Shown here piece after piece: positions 1-5,131 of a stretch of DNA of 5,131 nt. Below the pieces are notes generated by a model. The model was not told where the DNA came from and did not search any database. It saw only the letters and a program-made list of their open reading frames with translations. This DNA comes from Mycoplasmatota bacterium. Lineage in GTDB: Bacteria > Bacillota_I > Bacilli_A > RF39 > UBA660. Every line of letters starts with the position of its first letter. Positions within the stretch are counted from its first letter, which is position 1. The translations under genes and the position numbers were made by a program. Location of the stretch: positions 1 to 5,131 of the forward strand of contig JAAZHK010000104.1 in assembly GCA_012510745.1 (NCBI GenBank), read 5' to 3'.

Positions 1-23
1 ACTTAATTTAAGAATTAAAAAGA

Positions 24-41
24 TACACCCGGATATGTGTA
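24..41 (+). promoter_or_regulatory. Small hairpin in the rpsL leader
   Basis: TACAC (24-28) can pair with GTGTA (37-41) around the 8-base loop CCGGATAT. The stem is only 5 bp, but it sits directly against the AAGGAAGGAG ribosome site (41-50) of rpsL, so it could influence S12 translation. The G/C-rich CCGG loop stands out in a very AT-rich leader. No promoter is visible in bases 1-59. A regulatory role is inference; no leader family is confidently recognised. Confidence 0.3.
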
Positions 42-59
42 AGGAAGGAGAATTATTTT

Positions 60-473
60 ATGCCTACAGTAAATCAATTAGTTAGAAAAGGAAGAAGTAC
101 AAAAGTAAGAAAAAGTAAATCACCGGTATTAGGAATAGGATTTAATACTATTTTAAGAAAACAAACCGAATTAGCTTCTCCACAAAAACGTGGATTATGT
201 ATTCGTGTTGGTACTAAAACGCCTAAAAAACCAAACTCAGCATTGCGTAAATATGCTCGTGTTAGATTAAGTAACGGCCGTGAAGTTGATACTTATATTG
301 GTGGTGAAGGTCACAACTTACAAGAACATAGTGTTGTTTTAGTTCGTGGTGGTCGTGTTAAGGATCTTATTGGTGTACGTTATCATATTGTACGAGGAAC
401 TCTTGATACAGCAGGAGTTAAAGATCGTAAACAAGCGCGTTCAAAATATGGTACTAAAAAAGTTAAAAATTAA
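60..473 (+). CDS. rpsL: 30S ribosomal protein S12
   Basis: S12 lies at the decoding centre of the small subunit, contacts 16S rRNA and tRNA in the A site, and sets translation accuracy. The 137-residue length is that of Bacillota S12 (E. coli has 124), because of the extra segment at about residues 18-35. The signature TPKKPNSALRK is at 54-64 and the GGRVKDL loop at 97-103. Lys56 and Lys101, the positions matching E. coli K42 and K87 where streptomycin resistance arises, are both lysine. Asp102 matches the aspartate that RimO methylthiolates in some bacteria. The usual proline after KDL is isoleucine here (Ile104). The ATG follows AAGGAAGGAG (41-50) by 9 bases. It is the first gene of the str operon, with rpsG starting 38 bases after its stop. 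Arginine codons switch from AGA to CGT after about codon 35. Confidence 0.98.
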   Translation: MPTVNQLVRKGRSTKVRKSKSPVLGIGFNTILRKQTELASPQKRGLCIRVGTKTPKKPNSALRKYARVRLSNGREVDTYIGGEGHNLQEHSVVLVRGGRVKDLIGVRYHIVRGTLDTAGVKDRKQARSKYGTKKVKN

Positions 474-511
474 AAAATAAATTATTTAAAATATTGAAGG
501 GAGGATAAATT

Positions 512-979
512 ATGCGTAAAAGACGTGCTGTAAAACGAGATGTTTTACCAGATCCAATATATAAATCAAAAGTAGTATCCAAATTAATCAATAGCATGAT
601 GATAGATGGCAAAAAGGGTATAGCTCAAAACATTTTATATGATGCTTTTGAAATTATTAAAGAGAAAACTAATCAAGATCCAATGGAAATATTTAATAAA
701 GCTTTAGAACATATAAAACCAGCGCTAGAAGTAAAATCTCGACGAGTAGGAGGGGCTAATTATCAAGTGCCAATTGAAGTTAATGATGAACGTTCTCAAG
801 CTTTGGGATTGCGTTGGTTAACGAATTATGCAAGACTTAGAGGTGGCCGAGGAATGGCTGATAAATTAGCAAATGAAATTATTGATGCATCTAATGGAAC
901 AGGTGCAGCTGTTAAAAAACGTGAAGATACACATAGGATGGCTGAGGCTAACAAAGCTTTTGCACATTATCGTTGGTAG
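512..979 (+). CDS. rpsG: 30S ribosomal protein S7
   Basis: S7 is a primary 16S rRNA binder that nucleates assembly of the 30S head and borders the E-site tRNA. At 155 residues it is one short of the common 156. Family hallmarks are KRDVLPDP (8-15), MMIDGKK (29-35), the RRVGGANYQVP segment (77-87), LGLRWL (98-103) and the almost invariant C-terminus from KKREDTHRMAEANKAFAHYRW. Residues 90-95 read VNDERS where most S7 proteins have VRPERR. The ATG follows AAGGGAGG (497-504) by 7 bases. The TAG stop is built into the fusA ribosome site, so translation of the two genes is probably coupled. In E. coli S7 represses its own operon by binding the rpsL-rpsG spacer. The 38-base spacer here shows no convincing hairpin, so that control is not supported. 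Confidence 0.98.
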   Translation: MRKRRAVKRDVLPDPIYKSKVVSKLINSMMIDGKKGIAQNILYDAFEIIKEKTNQDPMEIFNKALEHIKPALEVKSRRVGGANYQVPIEVNDERSQALGLRWLTNYARLRGGRGMADKLANEIIDASNGTGAAVKKREDTHRMAEANKAFAHYRW

Positions 980-983
980 GAGG
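978..983 (+). promoter_or_regulatory. Ribosome binding site of fusA, overlapping the rpsG stop
   Basis: A perfect AGGAGG shares its first two bases with the TAG stop codon of rpsG (977-979) and lies 7 bases before the ATG at 991. It fixes the fusA start at 991. The in-frame TTG at 973 lies upstream of this site, inside rpsG. A ribosome terminating on rpsG stands directly on this site, which favours coupled translation. Confidence 0.85.
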
Positions 984-990
984 AAGTAGA

Positions 991-3060
991 ATGGCTCGTG
1001 ATACGTCTTTAGATAAAACAAGAAATTTTGGTATAATGGCTCATATAGATGCTGGTAAAACAACCTGCACTGAAAGAGTGCTTTACCATACTGGTAAAAT
1101 TCATAAAATTGGTGAAACTCATGATGGTGAAAGCCAAATGGACTGGATGGCCCAGGAACAAGAACGTGGTATTACTATTACTTCAGCCGCTACTACAGCT
1201 TATTGGAAAGGATATCGTTATAATATTATAGATACTCCTGGCCATGTAGACTTCACTATTGAAGTAAGCCGTAGTTTAAGAGTATTAGATGGAGCGGTTA
1301 CTTTAATTGATGCTCAAGCAGGTGTTGAACCTCAAACTGAAACAGTTTGGCGTCAAGCATCTGAATTTCTAGTACCAAGAATTATTTTTGCTAATAAAAT
1401 GGATAAAATGGGCGCTGATTTTGAACAAAGTTTAAAATCAATTGACGCTAGATTAGGTGTTAATGCCAAAGCTATAGAATGGCCAATAGGTGCAGAAGAT
1501 GAATTCAGAGGTATTATTGATCTTGTTACAATGAAAGCTTATGAATATGACGGAAAACAAGATGAAGATGTAAAAGAAATACCAATACCAGAGGATTTAA
1601 TAGAGTTAGTTAATCAAAAACATAACGAATTAGTCGAAGCAGTTGCTGAATTTGATGATGAAATGATGATGAATTACTTAGAAGGAGAAGAAATTCCTGT
1701 TGATATGCTAAAAAGAGCTATTAGAAAAGGAACTTTAAAAGCTATTTTCTTCCCTGTTATGTGTGGAACAGCTCTTGGTAATAAAGGAGTTAAGTTATTA
1801 CTAGATGCTGTTATAGATTATCTTCCATCACCAATTGATGTACCTTCGATTAAGGGAACTACTTTAAGAGGGGAACCTGCTGAAAGACACCCTAATGATA
1901 ATGAACCGTTCAGTGCTTTAGCTTTTAAAATTATGACAGACCCTTTTGTTGGTCGCTTAACTTTTTTTAGAGTTTATTCTGGTCATTTAAAAAGTGGTTC
2001 ATATATTATGAATTCTACTAAAGATAGCAAAGAAAGAGTTGGTCGTATTTTATTAATGCATGCTAACAATAGAACAGAAATAAATGATGTTTATACTGGA
2101 GATATTGTAGCAGCGGTAGGCTTAAAAAACACATCTACAGGAGATACATTATGTGATGAAAAACAACCAGTTATTTTAGAATCATTAAATGTTCCAGAAC
2201 CAGTTATTCAATTAGCTGTTGAGCCTAAATCGAAAGCTGATCAAGATAAAATGGGTGTAGCCCTACAAAAATTGGCAGAAGAAGACCCAACATTTAAAGT
2301 TCATACTGATCAAGAAACAGGTCAAACAGTTATTGCTGGAATGGGAGAGTTACATCTTGATGTTTTAGTTGATAGAATGAAAAGAGAATTTGCGGTAGAG
2401 GCTAATGTTGGAAAACCTCAAGTAGCTTATCGCGAAACTCTTAAAATGGCAGCTAATTGTGAAGGCAAATATATTAAACAATCTGGTGGGCGTGGTCAAT
2501 ATGGACACGTATGGATTAAATTTGAACCAAATCCTGATAAAGGTTATGAATTTGTTGATTCAATTGTTGGCGGTGTTGTTCCTCGTGAATACATACCAGT
2601 AACTGATAAAGGAATTCAAGAAGCATTATCAACTGGTATTTTAGCCGGCTATCCAATGATTGACGTTAAGGCAACTTTATACGATGGATCATATCATGAT
2701 GTTGATTCAAGTGAAATGGCTTTTAAAATAGCAGCTTCAATGGCTTTAAAAGAAGCAAAAAGCAAATGTCAACCAATATTGTTAGAACCAATTATGAAAG
2801 TAGGAGTAACTACTCCTGATGAATATTTTGGTAATGTAATGGGTGATTTAACCGCTCGTAGAGGTCGCCCATTAGGTCAAGAATCTCGCCCTAAAGCAGT
2901 ATTTTTACAAGTTATGGTGCCACTTTCAGAAATGTTTGGATATGCTACTAGCTTACGTTCTAATACTCAAGGTAGAGGAAACTTTATTATGGAATTCGAC
3001 CATTATGAAGAAGTTCCAAAAAATATTGCTGAAGAAATAATAAAGAAAAACGGTAATTAA
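991..3060 (+). CDS. fusA: Elongation factor G
   Basis: EF-G is the cytoplasmic GTPase that moves tRNA and mRNA through the ribosome and, with RRF, splits used ribosomes. From the ATG at 991 the protein has 689 residues, the normal size, and opens with the expected MARDTSLDKTRNFGIMAHID. GTPase motifs: AHIDAGKT (17-24), RGITIT (59-64), DTPGH (81-85, catalytic His85) and NKMD (135-138). Domain II follows at about 290-400 and domain III at about 405-480 with GMGELHLD (450-457). Domain IV (about 480-600) carries QSGGRGQYGH (497-506) and the tip loop with His569. Domain V contains PLSEMFGYATSLRS and ends in HYEEVPKNIAEEI. No break or missing motif is seen. Residues known for fusidic-acid resistance changes, Phe88 and His455 (His457 in S. 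aureus numbering), have the sensitive form. An in-frame TTG at 973 is rejected as the start. Confidence 0.98.
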   Translation: MARDTSLDKTRNFGIMAHIDAGKTTCTERVLYHTGKIHKIGETHDGESQMDWMAQEQERGITITSAATTAYWKGYRYNIIDTPGHVDFTIEVSRSLRVLDGAVTLIDAQAGVEPQTETVWRQASEFLVPRIIFANKMDKMGADFEQSLKSIDARLGVNAKAIEWPIGAEDEFRGIIDLVTMKAYEYDGKQDEDVKEIPIPEDLIELVNQKHNELVEAVAEFDDEMMMNYLEGEEIPVDMLKRAIRKGTLKAIFFPVMCGTALGNKGVKLLLDAVIDYLPSPIDVPSIKGTTLRGEPAERHPNDNEPFSALAFKIMTDPFVGRLTFFRVYSGHLKSGSYIMNSTKDSKERVGRILLMHANNRTEINDVYTGDIVAAVGLKNTSTGDTLCDEKQPVILESLNVPEPVIQLAVEPKSKADQDKMGVALQKLAEEDPTFKVHTDQETGQTVIAGMGELHLDVLVDRMKREFAVEANVGKPQVAYRETLKMAANCEGKYIKQSGGRGQYGHVWIKFEPNPDKGYEFVDSIVGGVVPREYIPVTDKGIQEALSTGILAGYPMIDVKATLYDGSYHDVDSSEMAFKIAASMALKEAKSKCQPILLEPIMKVGVTTPDEYFGNVMGDLTARRGRPLGQESRPKAVFLQVMVPLSEMFGYATSLRSNTQGRGNFIMEFDHYEEVPKNIAEEIIKKNGN

Positions 3061-3066
3061 TTTAAT

Positions 3067-3092
3067 TAATATCAAAGGAAACTTTGTTATTA
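3067..3092 (+). other. GAAA-capped hairpin just after fusA
   Basis: TAATATCAAAG (3067-3077) pairs with CTTTGTTATTA (3082-3092) at 10 of 11 positions around the loop GAAA (3078-3081), a stable GNRA tetraloop. It starts 6 bases after the fusA stop. The bases after the stem are A-rich with no run of T, so it does not look like an intrinsic terminator. It could protect or define the 3' end of the rpsL-rpsG-fusA message, or mark a processing site ahead of tuf. That function is inference. Confidence 0.5.
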
Positions 3093-3112
3093 TAAAAAAT
3101 TTATCTAATAGG

Positions 3113-3141
3113 TTGAAAAATAATAAAATATTAGGTAAAAT
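3113..3141 (+). promoter_or_regulatory. Internal promoter for tuf
   Basis: TTGAAA (3113-3118) and TAAAAT (3136-3141) are separated by 17 bases, the ideal spacing for the housekeeping sigma factor. Transcription would start near 3148, giving a leader of about 24 bases that contains the tuf ribosome site AAGGAGG (3158-3164). A better-looking TATAAT overlaps at 3141-3146 but has no acceptable -35 element at 16-18 bases. Separate promoters for tuf are known in several bacteria and fit the higher cellular demand for EF-Tu than for EF-G. In so AT-rich a spacer a chance match is possible. Confidence 0.6.
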
Positions 3142-3171
3142 ATAATAGTATAAGAAAAAGGAGGAAATAAA

Positions 3172-4356
3172 ATGGCAAAACAAAAATTTAATCGTTCAAA
3201 ACCTCATGTAAATGTAGGTACTATTGGACATGTAGACCATGGTAAAACAACTTTAACAGCAGCAATTACTAAAACTTTATCTCAAAAAGGTTTAGCTCAA
3301 TTTAGTGATTATGCTAGTATTGATAAAGCACCAGAAGAAAAAGAACGTGGTATTACAATTAATACATCTCACGTTGAATATGAAACAGCTAACCGTCATT
3401 ATGCCCATGTTGACTGTCCAGGTCATGCTGACTATGTAAAAAATATGATTACTGGAGCAGCTCAAATGGATGGAGCAATCTTAGTTATTGCAGCAACAGA
3501 TGGTCCAATGGCTCAAACTCGTGAACATATTTTACTTGCTCGTCAAGTAGGAGTGCCTCGTATGGTTGTGTTCATAAATAAATGTGATATGAATGATGAT
3601 GTAGAATTACTAGACTTAGTAGAAATGGAAATCCGTGATTTATTAAATGAATATGGATTTGATGGGGAAAACACCCCAATTATTCGTGGTTCAGCTCTAA
3701 AAGCTCTTGAAGGCGATGCTGATTATGAAAACAAAATTTATGAATTAATGGATTCAGTAGATGAGTGGATAGAAACCCCAACTCGTGACAATGAAAAACC
3801 TTTCTTAATGAGTATTGAAGATGTATTTACTATTACTGGAAGAGGAACAGTTGTTACAGGACGTGTTGAACGTGGTCAATTAAAATTAAATGATGAAATT
3901 GAAATAGTTGGAATCACTCCTACTAAAAAAACAATTGTAACTGGAATTGAAATGTTTCATAAACAATTAGATTACGCTGAAGCTGGAGATAATGCTGGAG
4001 TTTTATTACGTGGCGTTTCTCGTGAAGATGTACAACGTGGTCAAGTTTTAGCAAAACCAGGTTCAGTTACTCCACACACTAAGTTTAAAGCTCAAATTTA
4101 TGTGCTAAGTAAAGAAGAAGGTGGAAGACATACTCCATTCTTTGCTAACTATCGTCCTCAGTTCTATTTTAGAACAACTGATGTAACCGGAGTTATTCAA
4201 TTACCTGAGGGAGTTGAAATGGTTATGCCTGGTGATGATGTTAGTATTAGTGTAGAACTAATTCATCCAATTGCTATTGAAAATGGTACTAAATTCTCTA
4301 TTCGAGAAGGCGGTCGTACTGTTGCCAGTGGTGTTGTTAGTGAAATAAGTAAATAA
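3172..4356 (+). CDS. tuf: Elongation factor Tu
   Basis: EF-Tu binds aminoacyl-tRNA with GTP and delivers it to the ribosomal A site; it is usually among the most abundant cell proteins. The 394-residue length is typical. GTPase motifs: GHVDHGKT (19-26), RGITI (59-63), DCPGHAD (81-87, catalytic His85), NKCD (136-139) and the GSALKAL segment of the guanine-binding loop. Domain II (about 205-300) has FTITGRGTVVTGRVERG. Domain III (about 300-394) has EEGGRHTPFF, YRPQFYFRTTDVTG and FSIREGGRTV. Residue 114 is Ala in the GPMAQTREH stretch, where GPMPQTREH is commonest. The ATG follows AAGGAGG (3158-3164) by 7 bases. Codons such as CGT, GGT and GTT are frequent, as expected of a highly expressed gene. 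It is the last gene of the str cluster, followed directly by a terminator. Whether a second tuf copy exists cannot be seen. Confidence 0.98.
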   Translation: MAKQKFNRSKPHVNVGTIGHVDHGKTTLTAAITKTLSQKGLAQFSDYASIDKAPEEKERGITINTSHVEYETANRHYAHVDCPGHADYVKNMITGAAQMDGAILVIAATDGPMAQTREHILLARQVGVPRMVVFINKCDMNDDVELLDLVEMEIRDLLNEYGFDGENTPIIRGSALKALEGDADYENKIYELMDSVDEWIETPTRDNEKPFLMSIEDVFTITGRGTVVTGRVERGQLKLNDEIEIVGITPTKKTIVTGIEMFHKQLDYAEAGDNAGVLLRGVSREDVQRGQVLAKPGSVTPHTKFKAQIYVLSKEEGGRHTPFFANYRPQFYFRTTDVTGVIQLPEGVEMVMPGDDVSISVELIHPIAIENGTKFSIREGGRTVASGVVSEISK

Positions 4357-4379
4357 AAGATCTAAACAGATCTTTTTTT
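4355..4379 (+). terminator. Intrinsic terminator of tuf / str operon
   Basis: AAAAGATCT (4355-4363) pairs perfectly with AGATCTTTT (4368-4376) around the loop AAAC, a 9-bp stem running into seven T (4373-4379). The stem begins within the tuf TAA stop (4354-4356). Only two pairs are G-C, weak by general standards but normal in such an AT-rich genome. The flanking A and T runs mean it could also work in the other direction. Confidence 0.85.
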
Positions 4380-4394
4380 ATTTTATAAATATAT

Positions 4395-4423
4395 TTGAAA
4401 AAAATAAACAAAAGTTATATAAT
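4395..4423 (+). promoter_or_regulatory. Promoter of the DUF402 phosphatase gene
   Basis: TTGAAA (4395-4400), a 17-base spacer and a perfect TATAAT (4418-4423) form a near-consensus housekeeping promoter. The start of transcription would be near 4430, giving a leader of only about 14 bases with the ribosome site AAGAGG (4433-4438), 5 bases before the ATG. Lying just after the tuf terminator, it makes the next gene an independent transcription unit. Confidence 0.75.
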
Positions 4424-4443
4424 GAGATAGAAAAGAGGAATTT

Positions 4444-4989
4444 ATGAAAGAATATAAAATAGGTGAAAGGTTTATAATACATAGCTACAAACACAATCAG
4501 GCTATTCATCGTTCTTGGGATGAAGCAGTTTTATTAGCAAAACACGATGACTACTTAATATTTGGTAATAACCGCACTAAAGTAATTGAATCTGATGGAA
4601 GAACTTGGAAAACCAAGGAACCAGCTATTATTTATTTTTTTCGTGATTATTGGTTTAATGTTATTGCTCAAATAAAAAAAGATGGCATTTATTTTTATTG
4701 TAATATAGCATCTCCTTTTATTATAGAAGAAGGAGCTATAAAATATATTGATTATGATCTTGATTTAAGAGTATTTCCTGATGGAGCATTTAAAGTGTTA
4801 GACCGCGGAGAATACAATTATCATCGAATTAAAATGAATTATTCAGAAGAAATAGATTTAATTTTAAATAAAGAATTAACTAACTTAATTAATATAGTTA
4901 GACTAAAAAAAGAACCCTTTAATCCTCAAATTATTAAAGAGTATTATAAACAATATAAAGAATTAACAAAAAAGGTTACAAATGTGTAA
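4444..4989 (+). CDS. DUF402-family nucleoside tri-/diphosphate phosphatase (Ntdp)
   Basis: This 181-residue protein aligns nearly end to end, from memory, with the Staphylococcus Ntdp (Sav1869) and Bacillus YgaC family. These cytosolic, metal-dependent enzymes remove terminal phosphate from nucleoside tri- and diphosphates; their physiological role is poorly known. Shared stretches include SYKHNQAIHR (14-23), ESDGRTW (49-55), EPAI.YF (59-65), YWFNV (69-73), YCN..SPF (85-92) and KYIDYDLD (100-107). The family's active-site arginine matches Arg23. The expected metal ligands are all present: Asn87, Asp103, Asp105, Asp107, Asp120 and Glu123. No signal peptide or membrane segment is visible. The C-terminus (about 150-181) is a lysine-rich helix. 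The gene has its own promoter and terminator, so nearness to tuf need not mean a shared function. Activity on a particular nucleotide is inferred from the family only. Confidence 0.88.
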   Translation: MKEYKIGERFIIHSYKHNQAIHRSWDEAVLLAKHDDYLIFGNNRTKVIESDGRTWKTKEPAIIYFFRDYWFNVIAQIKKDGIYFYCNIASPFIIEEGAIKYIDYDLDLRVFPDGAFKVLDRGEYNYHRIKMNYSEEIDLILNKELTNLINIVRLKKEPFNPQIIKEYYKQYKELTKKVTNV

Positions 4990-4997
4990 TTTTTTTT
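4968..4997 (+). terminator. Terminator formed from the 3' end of the DUF402 gene
   Basis: The strand from 4968 to 4980, ending GGTTACA, can pair with 4985-4997, starting TGTAA, around the loop AATG. The core TTACA/TGTAA is perfect, followed by two G-U pairs and six A-U pairs. Eight T (4990-4997) and a further T run (5000-5004) follow. The last codons and the TAA stop (4987-4989) lie inside the stem. It is a plausible but weak intrinsic terminator. Confidence 0.6.
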
Positions 4998-5033
4998 AAT
5001 TTTTAGAATATATTAAAAATGTGAATTTTACTA

Positions 5034-5062
5034 TTGACAGCATTAAAAGCTTTTGGTATATT
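5034..5062 (+). promoter_or_regulatory. Strong outward promoter at the right edge
   Basis: A perfect TTGACA (5034-5039), a 17-base spacer and TATATT (5057-5062) form the best promoter in the window. TGG just before the -10 (5054-5056) adds an extended -10 (TGn). Transcription would begin near 5068-5070, at GGC. The spacer contains the perfect palindrome AAAAGCTTTT (5045-5054), which could be chance or a regulator site. The gene or stable RNA it drives lies beyond the window. Confidence 0.75.
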
Positions 5063-5131
5063 TATAAGGCGTCAATTTAAATCGAACAAAAAAATACTTA
5101 AAAATGTAAAATAATATAAATTTACAAAAAA
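5063..5131 (+). other. Untranslated leader after the edge promoter
   Basis: No open frame with a ribosome site begins here; the only ATG (5104) is followed at once by TAA. TGTAAA (5105-5110) and TTTACA (5121-5126) form a 6-bp inverted repeat with a 10-base loop, then a run of A. Read on the minus strand it would be a weak U-tract terminator for a leftward gene beyond the window. The sequence is otherwise very AT-rich, and I recognise no riboswitch or RNA gene. Confidence 0.3.

Noticed and set aside
2..12. Palindrome CTTAA-T-TTAAG in the rpsL leader
   Set aside because: It is short, entirely AT apart from the outer pair, with a one-base centre that cannot form an RNA loop. It is expected by chance.
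474..511. S7 repressor-type RNA structure between rpsL and rpsG, as in E. coli
   Set aside because: The spacer is only 38 bases and nearly all A/T. The best stem I find is 4 bp.
973..990. TTG at 973 as an earlier start of fusA, adding six residues
   Set aside because: It lies inside rpsG, ahead of the AGGAGG site at 978-983. The ATG at 991 is spaced correctly from that site and gives the family's usual N-terminus.
866..1063. Minus-strand open frame of 65 codons over the rpsG-fusA junction
   Set aside because: It is antisense to two certain genes, resembles no known protein, and is explained by the AT-rich reverse complement of conserved coding sequence.
1049..1231. Plus-strand frame of 60 codons inside fusA
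   Set aside because: It is a shifted frame over the EF-G GTPase domain with a low-complexity Leu/Lys-rich product.
2953..3183. Minus-strand frame of 76 codons with a hydrophobic, Phe/Ile-rich product
   Set aside because: It looks membrane-like only because it reads AT-rich antisense of fusA, the spacer and the tuf start. It has no credible family match.
3340..3600. Ala114 in EF-Tu (GPMAQTREH) as an unusual change
   Set aside because: To my recollection Ala here also occurs in various Clostridia-like EF-Tu proteins, and all GTPase motifs are intact.
1..5131. CRISPR array, insertion sequence, toxin-antitoxin, phage or defence gene, tRNA or rRNA
   Set aside because: I saw no spaced direct repeats, transposase, target-site duplication or RNA gene. 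Almost all of the window is accounted for by five housekeeping genes and their signals.

Overview
The window is an AT-rich stretch of bacterial chromosome holding a complete 'str' (streptomycin) operon on the plus strand: rpsL (S12), rpsG (S7), fusA (EF-G) and tuf (EF-Tu). A separately transcribed gene for a DUF402-family nucleoside tri-/diphosphate phosphatase follows. All five genes point the same way, and no gene is supported on the minus strand. The S12 length with its Gram-positive-type insertion, the strong AAGGAGG-like ribosome sites and the close match of the DUF402 protein to the Staphylococcus/Bacillus Ntdp family point to a low-GC Bacillota or Mollicutes-related Bacilli lineage. All 11 tryptophans in the five proteins are TGG and no TGA occurs in frame. 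This argues for the standard code and against Mycoplasma or Spiroplasma proper. I cannot name a genus.

Layout. Bases 1-59 are the rpsL leader, with a small hairpin beside the ribosome site; the operon promoter must lie further upstream. rpsL (60-473), rpsG (512-979) and fusA (991-3060) are tightly packed, with gaps of 38 and 11 bases. A 111-base gap before tuf (3172-4356) holds an 11-bp stem capped by a GAAA loop, then a good promoter, so tuf probably has extra transcription of its own. tuf ends in a U-tract terminator that begins inside its stop codon. The DUF402 gene (4444-4989) has its own near-consensus promoter, and its terminator is formed from its last codons. The last 142 bases hold no gene but contain the strongest promoter in the window (5034-5062), firing rightwards out of the window.

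The four operon genes work together in translation. S12 shapes the decoding centre and S7 nucleates the 30S head. EF-Tu delivers aminoacyl-tRNA and EF-G drives translocation. The phosphatase is not part of that machinery and is transcribed alone.

I see no novel system here. The points most worth a second look are a proline-to-isoleucine change in the most conserved loop of S12, loss of usually conserved arginines in an rRNA-facing segment of S7, the hairpin plus promoter between fusA and tuf, and the strong orphan promoter at the right edge.
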